NCBI RefSeq assembly: GCF_000338875.1
Contig: NZ_AOMO01000033.1
Span: 62,001 to 126,000 of the forward strand
Source: Vibrio mimicus CAIM 602
GTDB lineage: Bacteria; Pseudomonadota; Gammaproteobacteria; Enterobacterales; Vibrionaceae
Length of the DNA stretch: 64,000 nucleotides
Direction: 5' to 3'
Shown here: piece by piece, positions 45,567-57,646 of the stretch
Numbering within the stretch: position 1 is the first letter of the stretch
Layout of the letters: each line of letters opens with the position of its first letter
Notes under the pieces: model-generated
Seen by the model: the letters and a program-made list of their open reading frames with translations, nothing else
Told to the model about the DNA's origin: nothing
The model's database searches: none
Translations under genes and position numbers: made by a program

Positions 45567-46604
45567 TTAAAGCTGCACACTACGCAGCCAAGGTGCAAGT
45601 TCAGCCAACACGGCCTTAATATCAATCCGACTCATGTTCTCTTGGTTCGCTTTGTCATCTGCGGGCGGCGGACAAAAAGCGATATGCTTACCTTGCGAGT
45701 TGAGTGGTCGCCAGCGCAGTGGCGTTGCAGAACGCTTGGCCGGAAAAAATCCAACGGTCGGCACATCCAACGCCGCGGCAATATGCAAAGGCCCCGTAGA
45801 ACCCGCTATAAACAGTTGTGCGCAAGCCAGCGAGCGCGTGAAATCCACCAGTCCATCATTTTTGGTATATAAGGCCGCACGAACACCTTGCTCAGCAAGC
45901 AAGTTTTGCAACTGAGCGGCTTTCTCTTCTTCACCCGGCCCCGCGGTGAGCACCACCTGTTTGTGCTCATCCATCACTCCTGTGACTAACTCACAGTACT
46001 GCTCAAGGGAGAGATTATTCGCGGAACCGCCACTACCAGCATGCACAAAAAGCCACGCTTTGTCGGGAGTAATGTCTAACTGCTCAGCGAGTTTGCTGCG
46101 CTGCACTGCCAATTGCTCGGCAGAAAAAGTCAGATACGGCGCGTTCGGTTCAATAATCGGCTGACCAATATCGCGCAAAAAAGCGCGTACCAAATCGAGG
46201 TTGTATTCGTATTCAGGTTTGGCCGATTGCGAGCGCTTTTGCTTAATGCGGTGCTGATAAAAAATCTGTGCCAATTTCGTCGCCGGAGCCAAACGGTAAG
46301 GAATACGTGCTTTCCACACCAAGAGCGCGTTATACATAGTCGAAAAGAAGTTGATAGAAGCATCAAACTGCTGTGCTTTAAGTGTTTGCACCAGTTGCTC
46401 ATGCTGCGCCTTATCAGCCTGTTGGCCGGGGTCGATGATCACCGCGTCAATCCATGGACAAAGCTCTGCCAGTGCGGCGGTATACTTCGGAACCAGTGCA
46501 GTAATGTGACAGTCCGGCAGAGAAGCCTTCAGCATAGCGAAACTTGGCCAAGCCAGCATAAAATCGCCAATTTTATCGTTGCGAATAACCAGTAACTTTT
46601 TCAT
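45567..46604 (-). CDS. GT9 heptosyltransferase-family protein
   Basis: A 345-residue GT-B protein: MKKLLVIRNDKIGDFMLAWPSFAMLKASLP, WLFVHAGSGGSANNLSLEQYCEL and LFIAGSTGPLHIAAALDVPTVGFFP. The GSTGPLH motif replaces DTGPAH, as in a subgroup of core heptosyltransferases. Leftward and divergent from coaD, it forms the outer edge of the core cluster. Probable additional heptosyltransferase; acceptor unknown. Confidence 0.82.
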   Translation of the reverse strand: MKKLLVIRNDKIGDFMLAWPSFAMLKASLPDCHITALVPKYTAALAELCPWIDAVIIDPGQQADKAQHEQLVQTLKAQQFDASINFFSTMYNALLVWKARIPYRLAPATKLAQIFYQHRIKQKRSQSAKPEYEYNLDLVRAFLRDIGQPIIEPNAPYLTFSAEQLAVQRSKLAEQLDITPDKAWLFVHAGSGGSANNLSLEQYCELVTGVMDEHKQVVLTAGPGEEEKAAQLQNLLAEQGVRAALYTKNDGLVDFTRSLACAQLFIAGSTGPLHIAAALDVPTVGFFPAKRSATPLRWRPLNSQGKHIAFCPPPADDKANQENMSRIDIKAVLAELAPWLRSVQL

Positions 46605-46708
46605 TGTGCTCGATAAGGTGTGAAATTTTGCGTCCTCATCATACCGACTTCATAGGTAAATGTGAGGCTTTTTGTTAGGATGAGGCCACTTCCCTGATTG
46701 ATGAGTAA

Positions 46709-48053
<1,345 letters not shown>

Positions 48054-48062
48054 ACTGACCTC

Positions 48063-48545
48063 TTACAATGGCGCAGGAAATAGATAACTCGTCTCAACAG
48101 AGACCGCAATCCAGTGATCTTGCCAGTTTTTCAGCAACCAAAATTGCGAGGTTTGATAAACCGTGATCCTTTGCGGTTCTGCATGATCGGCGTACCACAC
48201 TTCGATCGTTTCTGGCGATGGCAGTGTCGGTTGTAATGAGCGATAAGTGGCTTCATCCACTTCCGTACCCGTTAAGGACTGCCAACGCTTCACCAATTCT
48301 TCAGCATCAATGCTCAATTCCGGCGTTGCTAGCCACTCTTCACGGCTCTTTTCTAAAGAAAACTGCGGGAAATTCAGCGCTTGTAAGGTGGCATCCGCTC
48401 GAAGTAGGGTTGGAAACTGGCTAGAAGGTTCAGGCAATAGATAGGTTTTAATGACTGTCGGTAAATTGATGACAGCAATAAAACCAATGACAGCTAAGAT
48501 CAGTATGTTGTTCCAACGGCGACGTCGATTGGGAGAAACGCGCAT
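48063..48545 (-). CDS. uncharacterised single-span membrane protein
   Basis: About 160 residues. A basic N-terminus (MRVSPNRRRRWN) and one hydrophobic helix (ILILAVIGFIAVINLP) precede a soluble periplasmic domain rich in Trp and acidic residues. No family recognised. The ATG at 48545 has GGAG five bases upstream. It lies 9 bases upstream of mutM on the same strand, so likely one transcript. Confidence 0.7.
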   Translation of the reverse strand: MRVSPNRRRRWNNILILAVIGFIAVINLPTVIKTYLLPEPSSQFPTLLRADATLQALNFPQFSLEKSREEWLATPELSIDAEELVKRWQSLTGTEVDEATYRSLQPTLPSPETIEVWYADHAEPQRITVYQTSQFWLLKNWQDHWIAVSVETSYLFPAPL

Positions 48546-48668
48546 AATCACTCCTTGCGATAAGCAAACGTTTTGAGAGTAGCAAAGTGTACGGGGAGAT
48601 CCTAGCGAAGCGAATTCCCTAAGAAAACACGTTGAATTACAGAGGCCAAAAACTCAAATTGCAGATAG

Positions 48669-48698
48669 AAAAAAACCCAACCAAAGGCTGGGTTTTTT
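48669..48698 (-). terminator. terminator of the rpmB-rpmG operon
   Basis: Stem CCCAACC/GGCTGGG (one mismatch) with an AAA loop, flanked by A7 on the left and T6 on the right, so active in both directions. Confidence 0.85.
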
Positions 48699-48726
48699 CA
48701 CGCACTGTAAACAAGAGCGAAATCAA

Positions 48727-48894
48727 TTACTTGATTTTTGCTTCTTTGTACACAACGTGCTGGCGAACTACAGGATCATATTTCTTGATCTCGAACTTGC
48801 CAGGCATATTGCGCTTGTTCTTATCAGTGGTGTAGAAGTGACCTGTACCTGCAGATGATACTAGGCGGATTTTTTCGCGAATGCCTTTAGCCAT
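48727..48894 (-). CDS. rpmG: 50S ribosomal protein L33
   Basis: 55 residues: [20 protein letters not shown] at the N-terminus, then [20 protein letters not shown] and ending KEAKIK. The four-cysteine zinc site is absent, as is usual for the C-minus L33 of this group. 13 bases downstream of rpmB in a two-gene operon. Confidence 0.97.
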   Translation of the reverse strand: MAKGIREKIRLVSSAGTGHFYTTDKNKRNMPGKFEIKKYDPVVRQHVVYKEAKIK

Positions 48895-48907
48895 TGCTCA
48901 ATTCCTC

Positions 48908-49144
48908 TTAAACGTTTTCGCCACGTGCACGGATCTCTACAAGAACAGCATCGATGCCTTTCTTGTCGATGATACGCATACCTTTAGCAGTTAGACGTAG
49001 TTTAACAAAACGTTTTTCGCTCTCTACCCAGAAACGATGAGTTTGTAGGTTCGGCAGAAAACGACGCTTAGTAGCATTTTTTGCGTGTGAGCGGTTGTTA
49101 CCAACTGCAGGACGCTTACCAGTTACTTGGCATACTCGTGACAT
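48908..49144 (-). CDS. rpmB: 50S ribosomal protein L28
   Basis: 78 residues beginning [20 protein letters not shown] and ending [14 protein letters not shown]; full length. The in-frame ATG 15 bases upstream at 49159 is not the family start. Preceded by a near-consensus promoter. Confidence 0.97.
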
Positions 49145-49271
49145 GAATGTCTTCTCCAAATCGTTTCAGCTCGATATCAACCTTGGTGGCCGAACCTCTC
49201 TCTTTCCAAAATAAGAAGTTGAGGTTAAAAACCGTTATGGAATACCCATACAAGGCTATCAAAGGTCGCGC

Positions 49272-49300
49272 ATTATACTAACTTGCCGCACATTGCTCAA
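49272..49300 (-). promoter_or_regulatory. predicted sigma70 promoter of rpmBG
   Basis: Minus strand TTGAGC (49295-49300), 17-base spacer, perfect TATAAT (49272-49277). Start would be near 49265, giving a leader of about 120 bases. The remaining gap to radC (49301-49438) holds nothing else I can support. Confidence 0.8.
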
Positions 49301-49438
49301 GACCCGAACAGATCCTTTTCGCAGGATTTGCTGATCTTTTTACGGTGCGAGCTGAATCAGGGTTAAAAAATGTCGGGGCATATTATCAGATTCTCGCCAA
49401 CTCACAAGCTTAAAAATGCCGCAAACCATAAGTGTTGG

Positions 49439-50113
49439 CTATATCCAGCCACGTTCAGCAAAAGAGACCACTTCCCCGTCGCCAACCACGAAATGATCCA
49501 GCACTCGAATCTCAACTAAACTCAGCGCATCACGCAGCCGATCGGTGATCCTTCGGTCAGCTTGACTTGGCTCAGCAACCCCTGAAGGATGGTTGTGCGC
49601 CAGTATCACAGCAGCGGCATTGTGGTGCAGCGCTCGCTTGACCACTTCCCTTGGATAAACACTCGCGGCATCAATCGTCCCTTCAAATAAAATTTCATCG
49701 CGGATCACTCTGTGCTGGTTATCCAAAAATAATATATAGAAGGCTTCACGCTGGCGATCGCGCAATATGCTGGAAAGATAGAGTTTGGTTTGCTGCGGAC
49801 TGGTGAGTGCGTCACCCCGCTTTAAGGTTTCACCGAGATAACGTTGGGTCATCTCCAATACCGCTTGTAACTGGACAAATTTGGCTTCACCCAACCCTTT
49901 GTGACGACAAAACTGCTCTTTGGATGCACAAAACAGCGCGCGCAGTGATCCAAAATCACGCAGCAACAGATCCGCCAAAGCCAACACGTTCATGCCTTGG
50001 GTTCCGGTACGTAGGAAAATCGCTAACAACTCCGCATCACTTAACGATTGTGGGCCGCGTTGCAGCAATTTTTCGCGCGGCATGGACTCGGCGGGTAAAT
50101 CTTTCAGGTTCAT
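49439..50113 (-). CDS. radC: RadC-family JAMM-domain protein
   Basis: 224 residues. N-terminal helix-hairpin-helix-type region ([16 protein letters not shown]), then the JAMM/MPN+ metal motif [23 protein letters not shown] preceded by the conserved Glu of ILFEGTID. Role remains unclear despite the historic repair name. Conserved place upstream of rpmBG and beside coaBC. Confidence 0.94.
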   Translation of the reverse strand: MNLKDLPAESMPREKLLQRGPQSLSDAELLAIFLRTGTQGMNVLALADLLLRDFGSLRALFCASKEQFCRHKGLGEAKFVQLQAVLEMTQRYLGETLKRGDALTSPQQTKLYLSSILRDRQREAFYILFLDNQHRVIRDEILFEGTIDAASVYPREVVKRALHHNAAAVILAHNHPSGVAEPSQADRRITDRLRDALSLVEIRVLDHFVVGDGEVVSFAERGWI

Positions 50114-50224
50114 TTCTTTTCTCTGGGTCGGTTTTGCTTACACAAGCCAGAGAAAACAAAGGGCCGCAAGCGGCCCTGATAAAGTTTCGAATCACCTCAA
50201 GTGGCGATGCAATTTCACTGTTGG

Positions 50225-51904
50225 TTAAAGCTTAAAATGCCCAACCAGAGCGCCCATCTGTTGTCCTGAATGCGATAAGCTCGCACTCACGCTTTCCGTC
50301 TGTTTAAAGCTTTCACTGAGCTCATTCACAATATGCTGAATCGCGACCAGATTTTGATTGATGTCTTCCGCCACAGCGCTTTGTTGCTCCGCAGCTGAAG
50401 CGGTTTGAATGCCCATATCGTGAATTAAGCTCACCGCTTTAGAAATCCCCGCCAAACTCTCTTTAATCTGTACCGATTCTAGAGCCGTTTTCTCGCCACG
50501 TTCTTGGCTGATGTTCATACTGTTAACCGCTTTACTGACGCCTTGGTGTAGCGCATTAAGCATATCGCCAATCTCTTTGGTGCTGTTTTGGGTACGGCTC
50601 GCCAGAGAACGGACTTCATCAGCCACCACAGCAAAGCCGCGCCCTTGTTCACCAGCGCGAGCCGCTTCAATCGCTGCATTCAGTGCCAGTAAGTTGGTTT
50701 GTTCAGCAATATCTCCGATCACTTTGAGCACTTGGGTGATCTTCGCGGCCTGTTGGCTGAGATCGCCCACTGCCGCAGAGGTTTGGTTAACTTCATTCAC
50801 CAACTCGCCAATCCCGTCAATCGCAAGATTGACTTCTTTCTGCGCCACCTCGATTTGACTATTCGCTGATTCAATAGCTTGCGCCGTGGAATAGGTGTTG
50901 CTCGCCACTTCACGCGCCGTTGCACTCATTTCGGTGACGGCGGCCACCACTTTGTCGGTTTCCATGCAGTGACCATCCATTTTCTGGCTGGCTTGCGAAG
51001 TTTGCCTGTCGAGATCCTGCGCGGCAATTTCAACATTGTTGGCCGACGCTCGAATATCCGTCATCAGTGGGTGCAGCTTATCCATAAAGGCGTTAAACGC
51101 TTTCGCCACATCGCCAATCTCATCTTGGCTTTCGACTTTAATGCGCGCGGTTAAGTCACCGCCACCGGCGGCCACATCTTGCAATGAACGCACGACATGC
51201 TGCAGCGGAGTAATACCGCGTGATACCAACATACTGACGACAACGATAGTCAGCACTAAACCCACCACAGAAAGTCCGATCGCTGAGATCGTTTGATCGT
51301 AGAGATCCGCCTCACGCTGCGCACGAAAGTCCGCGACTTGCGTATCCACATCATCGATATAGATGCCCGTGCCTAATACCCAATCCCATTTCGGTAGGTA
51401 TTCTGCGTACCCCAGCTTCGGAGCTTGGGCGTTGATGGTCGGTTTATGCCAAGAGAAATAGAGGAAACCATCACCGGATTTTGAAGCATCAATTAAGCCT
51501 GCAATCACCGCGACGCCATTTTCATCTTTCATGCCGTACAGGTTTTTGCCTTCCAGCTCAGGTTTAATGGCGTGTAGGGTATTTACCCCTTTTGAATCGT
51601 AAGCAAAGAAGTAGCCATCACTATCAAAACGCATCGCTTTGAGGATTTGCTTGGCTTGCTCTTGGTTTTCTCCCGCTTTATCACTTTCATATAAAGGTTT
51701 CACCGCAGTCACACCCATCATTAGATAGGCTTGCAGCTCTTTTTTCTTGGCATCAATCAGTTCCGTACGGTAGTTTTCCAGCTCTTTTTGTAAGCTGGAC
51801 AATCCGCTGTGATAGTTCACTGCCATCACCAATGCGGTAATGATGATCAGCGGTATCACAGTCAGCAACAGTAATTTGGTACGGCTTCGTAGAGAAGACA
51901 GCAT
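50225..51904 (-). CDS. methyl-accepting chemotaxis protein with Cache sensor
   Basis: About 559 residues. TM1 at about 10-30, a periplasmic single-Cache domain (about 35-185, [27 protein letters not shown] and [15 protein letters not shown]), TM2 at about 190-212, HAMP (about 212-265), then the signalling domain. Its hairpin tip is [34 protein letters not shown]. Start chosen at the ATG at 51904 (AAAGGGAAC upstream) rather than 51919. No C-terminal CheR/CheB pentapeptide is visible. Ligand unknown; this Cache type often binds small carboxylates. Confidence 0.93.
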   Translation of the reverse strand: MLSSLRSRTKLLLLTVIPLIIITALVMAVNYHSGLSSLQKELENYRTELIDAKKKELQAYLMMGVTAVKPLYESDKAGENQEQAKQILKAMRFDSDGYFFAYDSKGVNTLHAIKPELEGKNLYGMKDENGVAVIAGLIDASKSGDGFLYFSWHKPTINAQAPKLGYAEYLPKWDWVLGTGIYIDDVDTQVADFRAQREADLYDQTISAIGLSVVGLVLTIVVVSMLVSRGITPLQHVVRSLQDVAAGGGDLTARIKVESQDEIGDVAKAFNAFMDKLHPLMTDIRASANNVEIAAQDLDRQTSQASQKMDGHCMETDKVVAAVTEMSATAREVASNTYSTAQAIESANSQIEVAQKEVNLAIDGIGELVNEVNQTSAAVGDLSQQAAKITQVLKVIGDIAEQTNLLALNAAIEAARAGEQGRGFAVVADEVRSLASRTQNSTKEIGDMLNALHQGVSKAVNSMNISQERGEKTALESVQIKESLAGISKAVSLIHDMGIQTASAAEQQSAVAEDINQNLVAIQHIVNELSESFKQTESVSASLSHSGQQMGALVGHFKL

Positions 51905-52092
51905 AATGTTCCCTTTCATTATTGTTAGTCTTGTGAATTACTTATCTCATATCCATGGTCTATTGTCTGTGAAATGGGCGATGCTTTGCAGCTCGACCAC
52001 TCACACTCCGTATGATGGTATGGCGCTGACACAACTCCGACATTTAGCGAGAGCTGTGCTAACATAGCGCGCAGATTTTTGAGGGATCCCAA

Positions 52093-53304
52093 ATGCAAAC
52101 CCAAATGCAATCATTGGCAGGCAAAAAGATTCTGCTTGGTATCAGCGGCGGCATCGCTGCGTATAAGTGTGCAGAATTGACTCGTCGATTGGTGGAGCGC
52201 GGTGCGACCGTGCAAGTGGTCATGACCCACGCCGCCAAAGAATTCATTACTCCGCTGACCATACAGGCCGTTTCTGGACGTCCCGTTTCTGATAGCTTGC
52301 TTGACCCAGCCGCAGAAGCCTCAATGGGGCATATCGAACTGGCCAAATGGGCGGATTTGGTGCTGCTTGCTCCTGCCACTGCCGATCTCATCGCGCGCAT
52401 GGCCGCGGGGATGGGGAATGATTTGCTGACCACGCTGATTCTGGCCACCAATGCCCCAGTGGCGATTGCTCCGGCCATGAATCAACAAATGTATCGCAAT
52501 ATTGCTACCCAAGAAAATCTACAAACTCTAACACGCCGTGGTTACACCATTTGGGGCCCCGCTGCGGGCGAACAAGCCTGTGGCGATGTTGGCCCCGGCC
52601 GTATGTTGGAGCCGATGGAATTAGTGGCACGCTGCGAAAGCTTCTTCGCACCGAAAATTCTGCTCGGTAAACGTGTGCTGATCACCGCAGGTCCAACTCG
52701 TGAAGCACTTGACCCCGTACGCTATATCACCAATCACAGCTCAGGAAAAATGGGCTTTGCGCTGGCCAAAGCGGCCGCGCAACTCGGTGCTGAAGTCACA
52801 TTGGTCAGCGGTCCGGTGCATTTGCCAACCCCTATGGGCGTCAATCGTATTGATGTGCAGAGCGCATTAGAGATGCACAGCGCGGTGATGGCACAAGCCA
52901 CATCGCACCAGATCTTTATTGCTTGCGCAGCCGTAGCCGATTATCGCCCACAAGCCGTGGCTGAACAGAAGATCAAAAAGAACAGCGACAACGATACGCT
53001 CACCGTTCAGATGGTGAAAAATCCCGATATCGTTGCGTCAGTCGCTGCTCTCACACAAGATCGACCATTTACCGTTGGCTTTGCGGCAGAAACGCAAGAT
53101 GTCGAGACTTATGCGCGTGGCAAACTGGTGCGTAAAAATCTGGATATGATTTGTGCCAACGACGTATCGATTGCTGGACAAGGCTTTAACAGCAACGACA
53201 ACGCCTTGAGCGTGTTCTGGAAAGACGGGCAACAAAGCCTGCCTTTGACCAGTAAAGAAGCACTCGCCACCGCGGTGATGCAATTAATTAACGACCAAAT
53301 GTAG
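52093..53304 (+). CDS. coaBC: bifunctional phosphopantothenoylcysteine decarboxylase/synthetase
   Basis: CoaBC/Dfp, 403 residues. The CoaC half has [20 protein letters not shown], the active-site His in [13 protein letters not shown] and the PAMNQQM motif. The CoaB half begins about 190 ([33 protein letters not shown]) and holds the conserved AAVADYRP and KIKK residues. Makes 4'-phosphopantetheine. Second CoA-pathway gene in the window, with coaD 5 kb away, the usual arrangement. Confidence 0.96.
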   Translation: MQTQMQSLAGKKILLGISGGIAAYKCAELTRRLVERGATVQVVMTHAAKEFITPLTIQAVSGRPVSDSLLDPAAEASMGHIELAKWADLVLLAPATADLIARMAAGMGNDLLTTLILATNAPVAIAPAMNQQMYRNIATQENLQTLTRRGYTIWGPAAGEQACGDVGPGRMLEPMELVARCESFFAPKILLGKRVLITAGPTREALDPVRYITNHSSGKMGFALAKAAAQLGAEVTLVSGPVHLPTPMGVNRIDVQSALEMHSAVMAQATSHQIFIACAAVADYRPQAVAEQKIKKNSDNDTLTVQMVKNPDIVASVAALTQDRPFTVGFAAETQDVETYARGKLVRKNLDMICANDVSIAGQGFNSNDNALSVFWKDGQQSLPLTSKEALATAVMQLINDQM

Positions 53305-53465
53305 GTGCTATTTTCGCCACCTACTTCAACCATTTTTATCAACACGCTTCGAACAACCTCTGAGCTTAGTTAAACTTGAAGGGTTTCATCTCCGTCGCAG
53401 ACTTTCTGGCTGCGGCGGCGTATTTTTTGTTCATCAGCAGTGATAACCAAAAGGAAAGACGGGGC

Positions 53466-54055
53466 ATGGCCGGCAATAAGAAAATCAACCGACGCGAAGA
53501 AATCCTGCAAGCTCTGGCAGAAATGCTTGAATCCAATGAAGGGGCTTCGCGCATTACTACCGCAAAACTGGCCAAACAGGTTGGCGTTTCAGAAGCAGCG
53601 CTCTACCGCCACTTCCCCAGCAAAGCTCGTATGTTTGAAGGCTGATTGAGTTTATTGAAGAGTCGCTGATGTCGCGCATCAACCGTATCTTTGATGAAGA
53701 AAAAGACACGCTCAATCGCATTCGTTTGGTGATGCAACTCTTGCTCGCCTTTGCAGAACGTAACCCTGGCTTGACACGCATTCTCTCAGGACATGCTTTA
53801 ATGTTTGAGAATGAACGCTTGCGCGATCGCATCAACCAGTTGTTTGAACGCATTGAAACTTCTTTGCGCCAAATTCTGCGCGAACGTAAAATCCGCGAAG
53901 GAAAATCCTTCCCGGTCGATGAAAACATTCTTGCCGCGCAATTGCTCGGTCAGGTGGAAGGCAGTCTGAACCGCTTCGTGCGTTCCGATTTCAAATATCT
54001 GCCGACCGCCAATTTTGATGAGTACTGGGCACTGCTGAGTGCACAGATTAAGTGA
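53466..54055 (+). pseudogene. slmA: nucleoid occlusion factor SlmA (frameshifted)
   Basis: TetR-family division inhibitor that blocks FtsZ over the nucleoid. [20 protein letters not shown] and the helix-turn-helix [24 protein letters not shown] read to residue 60. The frame then ends at GGCTGATTGAG (53641-53651). Restoring one T (GGCTTGATTGAG) gives [18 protein letters not shown] and a continuous 196-residue protein ending LLSAQIK at 54055. The deletion is in a TT doublet and nothing else is altered, so it looks like a sequencing error. Confidence 0.92.
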
Positions 54056-54060
54056 GAACA

Positions 54061-55008
54061 ATGAGTCAAGAAAAATACAGCAAACCTGCATTCACACTCT
54101 CTTTATTGCACCCTAAACATTGGGGTGTCTGGTTTGGTTTTGGCTTGTTAGCCCTGTTGGTTAACCTACTTCCTTACCCTGTTTTGCTAAAAATCGGCCG
54201 CGGCTTAGGCCAATTTTCGATGCGTTTCGGTAAAAAACGCGTTCATATTGCCAAACGCAATCTGGAATTGGCTTTCCCGACCATGAGCCAAAGCGAGATC
54301 GACGCTTTTGTGCTGGAAAACTTCAAAAATACTGGCGCGGCTCTGATTGAAACTGGGATCACTTGGTTCTGGCCAACCTGGCGCTTTAAGCGCATTTTGA
54401 TTGATAAAGATACCCAAGCGATTCGCCAACATTCCGAAGCAGGCAAAGGGGTTTTGCTCTGTTGCGTGCATGCGCTCAATCTGGAAATTACCGCGCGCGC
54501 TTTTGCTGTGCTAGGCATCGGTGGCTATGGCGTGTATCGTCCGCACAGTAATCCTGCCTATGAATTCATCCAGTACCGTGGTCGGACACGCAATGGCAAT
54601 AAGCTTATCAACCGAACCGATATTAAGCAGATGATCCGCGTGTTACGCCAAGGCGAGCGTCTGTTCTATTTGCCGGACCAAGACTATGGCCACAACAAAT
54701 CGGTGTTTGTGCCTTTCTTTGCGGTACAAGAGGCGTGCACCACAACAGGCACCAGCATTTTGGCTTACACCAGCCACTGCGCGATTGTGATTGGTTCTGG
54801 CTTCCGTAACGCTGAAGGGCGCTATGAGATCATGGCCGATAAATCAATTGAAGCGGACTACCCACAAAAAGATGAAACCGCAGCCGCGGCTTACATGAAT
54901 AAATTTGTCGAAGAGATTATACTGCGCGCCCCCGAGCAATGGATGTGGCTGCACAAACGCTTCAAATCCTTGCCGGACATTGAACTGACTAACTCGCGCT
55001 ATCAGTAA
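54061..55008 (+). CDS. lpxL: late lipid A acyltransferase LpxL type
   Basis: 315 residues. One N-terminal membrane helix, then the HX4E catalytic motif in CVHALNLE, YRPHSNPAYEFIQYRGRTRNGNKLI, and LPDQDYGHNKSVFVPFF. In V. cholerae the corresponding gene (VC0213) has been shown to add the secondary myristate. ATG at 54061 preferred over the GTG at 54052. Six bases after slmA. Confidence 0.92.
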   Translation: MSQEKYSKPAFTLSLLHPKHWGVWFGFGLLALLVNLLPYPVLLKIGRGLGQFSMRFGKKRVHIAKRNLELAFPTMSQSEIDAFVLENFKNTGAALIETGITWFWPTWRFKRILIDKDTQAIRQHSEAGKGVLLCCVHALNLEITARAFAVLGIGGYGVYRPHSNPAYEFIQYRGRTRNGNKLINRTDIKQMIRVLRQGERLFYLPDQDYGHNKSVFVPFFAVQEACTTTGTSILAYTSHCAIVIGSGFRNAEGRYEIMADKSIEADYPQKDETAAAAYMNKFVEEIILRAPEQWMWLHKRFKSLPDIELTNSRYQ

Positions 55009-55026
55009 AGCAGTAAAGGTGAATTT

Positions 55027-56004
55027 GTGAGCGATCAAGACAACGGCGTGACTCGCCATCTACATAACCCGCAATTTGAGTGGCGCTTTTTGCATCCAAA
55101 ACATTGGGGGACTTGGATTGGCATCGCTTTCGCGGCACTGTTGGCCTTTATTCCTTGGCGCTTGCGTGATCGACTGGCGAAACCTTTGGTGCCACTCATC
55201 ATCAAGAAAAATGGCCGCGTAGTACGCCGCGCTCAGGTTAACCTCGCCTACTGCTTTCCAGAGAAAAGTGAGCAAGAGCGCGAGCAGATCCTGCATGATA
55301 CTTTTGTGAAAGCCTCGCAGTTTATGCTCGGTTATTCAGAGCTGTTGGTGCGTTCAACTCGCTACAATAACTCGCGTGGCGAACTGATTGGCGAAGAGAA
55401 CTTGCTGCCGCTGCTGGATAGCGGTGAGCGCGTGATTTTGTTAGTCCCACACTCTTGGGCGATCGATTATGCCGCCGTCATGCTGGCAGCTCGTGGCTAT
55501 AAAGTCGCGAACATCATGAAGCCACAGCGCAACCCGATTGCCGATTGGCTAATGCACGTCCAGCGCATGCAGTATGGTGGCCGTATTTTTACTCGCGAAT
55601 CTGGCATCAAACCTTTCTTGCGTTCGATTCAATCTGGCTATGTTGGCTACTGGGTGCCGGATGAAGACCACGGCCCGCAAAACTCAGTATTTGTACCGTT
55701 TTTTGCTACCGAAAAAGCCACGCTCAAAGGTTTTGGCAAAATGGCTAAGCTGTGCAAAGCGCACGTGGTGCCTTTAATGTCATGCTACAACAGTGACTCA
55801 GGCCGTTATGAAGTGCACATTTTGCCTGCGCTGCAAAACTTCCCAACCGGCGATGAAGAAGCCGATGCACTGGCGATGAACCGAGCGATTGAAGCGCTGG
55901 TCACACCGCAGCCTGAGCAGTACATGTGGAACTTGTCTTTGCTGAAAACTCAGCGTGATGGCAGTGAAATTTACGACAACTCCCACCATGGCGATCAAAG
56001 CTAA
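55027..56004 (+). CDS. lpxN: secondary hydroxy-acyltransferase of lipid A, LpxN type
   Basis: 325 residues, paralogue of the gene upstream. The catalytic motif is HX4D (PHSWAIDY) instead of HX4E, which is typical of the LpxM/LpxN branch, and MKPQRNPIADWLM and VPDEDHGPQNSVFVPFF are conserved. In V. cholerae the equivalent (VC0212) transfers 3-hydroxylaurate, giving the hydroxylated acyl chain linked to polymyxin resistance and TLR4 recognition. GTG start. Tandem with lpxL, probably one transcript. Confidence 0.9.
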   Translation: MSDQDNGVTRHLHNPQFEWRFLHPKHWGTWIGIAFAALLAFIPWRLRDRLAKPLVPLIIKKNGRVVRRAQVNLAYCFPEKSEQEREQILHDTFVKASQFMLGYSELLVRSTRYNNSRGELIGEENLLPLLDSGERVILLVPHSWAIDYAAVMLAARGYKVANIMKPQRNPIADWLMHVQRMQYGGRIFTRESGIKPFLRSIQSGYVGYWVPDEDHGPQNSVFVPFFATEKATLKGFGKMAKLCKAHVVPLMSCYNSDSGRYEVHILPALQNFPTGDEEADALAMNRAIEALVTPQPEQYMWNLSLLKTQRDGSEIYDNSHHGDQS

Positions 56005-56030
56005 GCGTTTTGTTCTTGAGCTTAGTGCTA

Positions 56031-56060
56031 AAAAAACAGCCTCAATTGAGGCTGTTTTTT
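56031..56060. terminator. bidirectional terminator between lpxN and pyrE
   Basis: Perfect 15-bp palindrome whose core is CAGCCTCAATTGAGGCTG, flanked by A6 and T6, serving both convergent genes. Confidence 0.95.
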
Positions 56061-56089
56061 CGTTTTAGGCTTGGGTTGGATGAATGCGC

Positions 56090-56731
56090 TTAAATGCCGT
56101 ACTGTGCGCGGTACGCTTTCACCGCCTCTAGATGCTCAGTGTTGTTACCTTGCTGTTCAAGATAAGTGATGAGATCCGTCAGGCTCACAATCGAAATCAC
56201 CGCACAACCGAAATCACGTTCCACTTCTTGAATCGCAGACAGCTCTCCCTTGCCTTTCTCTTGGCGATCAATCGCCACTAGCACACCGGCTAAATCGGCG
56301 TGGTTGGCTTGGATAAGCTCCATCGATTCACGAATTGCAGTACCGGCAGTGATCACATCATCCACCAGCATAATACGGCCTTCTAACTTGCTGCCAACCA
56401 GATTACCGCCTTCGCCGTGATTTTTGGCCTCTTTGCGGTTAAAGCAGTATGGCGTATCCACATCGTGGTGATCCGCCAACGCGACTGCTGTGGTGGTAGC
56501 AATCGGAATGCCTTTGTAAGCAGGGCCAAACAGCACATCAAACTCAATACCTGAATCAACTAACGCTGCAGCGTAAAAACGGCCCAAGCGCGCTAAATCA
56601 CGGCCAGTATTAAACAGACCAGCGTTAAAGAAATAAGGACTTTTACGGCCTGATTTCAAAGTAAATTCGCCAAACTTCAGCACCTGTTTCTCTAGGGCAA
56701 ACTCAATAAATTCACGCTGGTACGCTTTCAT
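56090..56731 (-). CDS. pyrE: orotate phosphoribosyltransferase
   Basis: 213 residues: [39 protein letters not shown] and the PRPP-binding [16 protein letters not shown] motif. Converts orotate to OMP in pyrimidine synthesis. ATG at 56731 preferred over the GTG at 56734. A region with an ERIC-like repeat separates it from rph, which in enterobacteria is directly upstream in an attenuated rph-pyrE operon. Confidence 0.96.
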   Translation of the reverse strand: MKAYQREFIEFALEKQVLKFGEFTLKSGRKSPYFFNAGLFNTGRDLARLGRFYAAALVDSGIEFDVLFGPAYKGIPIATTTAVALADHHDVDTPYCFNRKEAKNHGEGGNLVGSKLEGRIMLVDDVITAGTAIRESMELIQANHADLAGVLVAIDRQEKGKGELSAIQEVERDFGCAVISIVSLTDLITYLEQQGNNTEHLEAVKAYRAQYGI

Positions 56732-56763
56732 CACATCTTCTCTAATTTACGATTTAAGAACAA

Positions 56764-56893
56764 TTCATCTTCTAAGATATTGCCGTGAGGGCAAGGCAGC
56801 AAAACTTTGAGTCCCTAGGAGCTTACTGAAGTAAGTGACTAGTGCAAAAAGTACTTGCTAACGCAGCCATCGCGTCAATATCGACGAAGATGA
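56764..56893. repeat. ERIC-type intergenic repeat
   Basis: About 130 bases with imperfect terminal inverted repeats (TTCATCTTCTAAGATATTG and its counterpart at the right end). A central GGAGCTTACTGAAGTAAGTGACTAG matches the ERIC core AGGAGCTTAC-AAGTAAGTGACT used for ERIC fingerprinting, and CTAACGCAGCCATCGCGTCAA matches the following conserved arm. ERIC copies are known in V. cholerae. It lies between rph and pyrE on their common transcript direction. Confidence 0.82.
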
Positions 56894-56897
56894 GGGC

Positions 56898-56924
56898 AAA
56901 AAAATAGCCCCCAATTGGGAGCTA
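56898..56924 (-). terminator. terminator after rph
   Basis: Hairpin TAGCCCCCAA/TTGGGAGCTA with one mismatch, followed on the minus strand by seven U. It would end rph transcription ahead of the ERIC element, and could act as the pyrE attenuator. Confidence 0.8.
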
Positions 56925-56929
56925 CTTGA

Positions 56930-57646
56930 TCAATCTAATAACGATGCCTTCTGCACCGCGACAATATCCGCAATGCCTTTTTTGGCCACGGCCAACAATT
57001 CCAGCAACTGCTCATGACTGAACGGCTCACCTTCGGCGGTGCCTTGGATTTCAATCATCTTGCCTTCTTCGGTCATTACCACGTTCATATCCGTGTCAGC
57101 GGCTGAATCTTCAACGTATTCCAGATCGCACAGCACGTCTTCACCCAAGATACCAACCGAAACCGCAGCCACATGGCCTTTCATCGGGTTCTTCTTCAGT
57201 TGGCCTTTAGCCATCAAATGAGCAAAAGCATCAGCCAGCGCCACGCTTGCACCGGTAATCGAAGCAGTACGCGTACCGCCATCGGCTTGAATCACATCAC
57301 AATCAACCGTGATCATGATTTCGCTCATCGCTTCCAGATCCACCACCGCACGTAGGCTGCGCGCGATCAGACGTTGGATTTCCATGGTACGACCGCCTTG
57401 CTTACCATTGGTCGCTTCACGGCGCGTGCGTGAATGGGTTGCGCGTGGCAACATGCCGTATTCCGCGGTGACCCAGCCTTTACCTTGGCCTTTTAACCAA
57501 CGTGGCACACCTTCTTCAATGCTGGCATTACACAACACTTTGGTGTTGCCAAATTCCACCAACACCGAGCCTTCTGCGTATGCAGTGTAGTTGCGGGTGA
57601 TTTTGATGGGGCGAACTTGGTCCGCAGCGCGGTTATCTGGACGCAT
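56930..57646 (-). CDS. rph: ribonuclease PH
   Basis: 238 residues beginning [20 protein letters not shown], with [21 protein letters not shown], the catalytic region [20 protein letters not shown] and [16 protein letters not shown]. Phosphorolytic 3' trimming of tRNA precursors. The family start is the ATG at 57646, although the frame opens at 57703. Divergent from yicC. Confidence 0.97.
   Translation of the reverse strand: MRPDNRAADQVRPIKITRNYTAYAEGSVLVEFGNTKVLCNASIEEGVPRWLKGQGKGWVTAEYGMLPRATHSRTRREATNGKQGGRTMEIQRLIARSLRAVVDLEAMSEIMITVDCDVIQADGGTRTASITGASVALADAFAHLMAKGQLKKNPMKGHVAAVSVGILGEDVLCDLEYVEDSAADTDMNVVMTEEGKMIEIQGTAEGEPFSHEQLLELLAVAKKGIADIVAVQKASLLD

Noticed and set aside
53301..53324. 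Hairpin GTAGGTG/CACCTAC after coaBC
   Set aside because: Seven-base stem with a long loop and no U tract; too weak to call a terminator.
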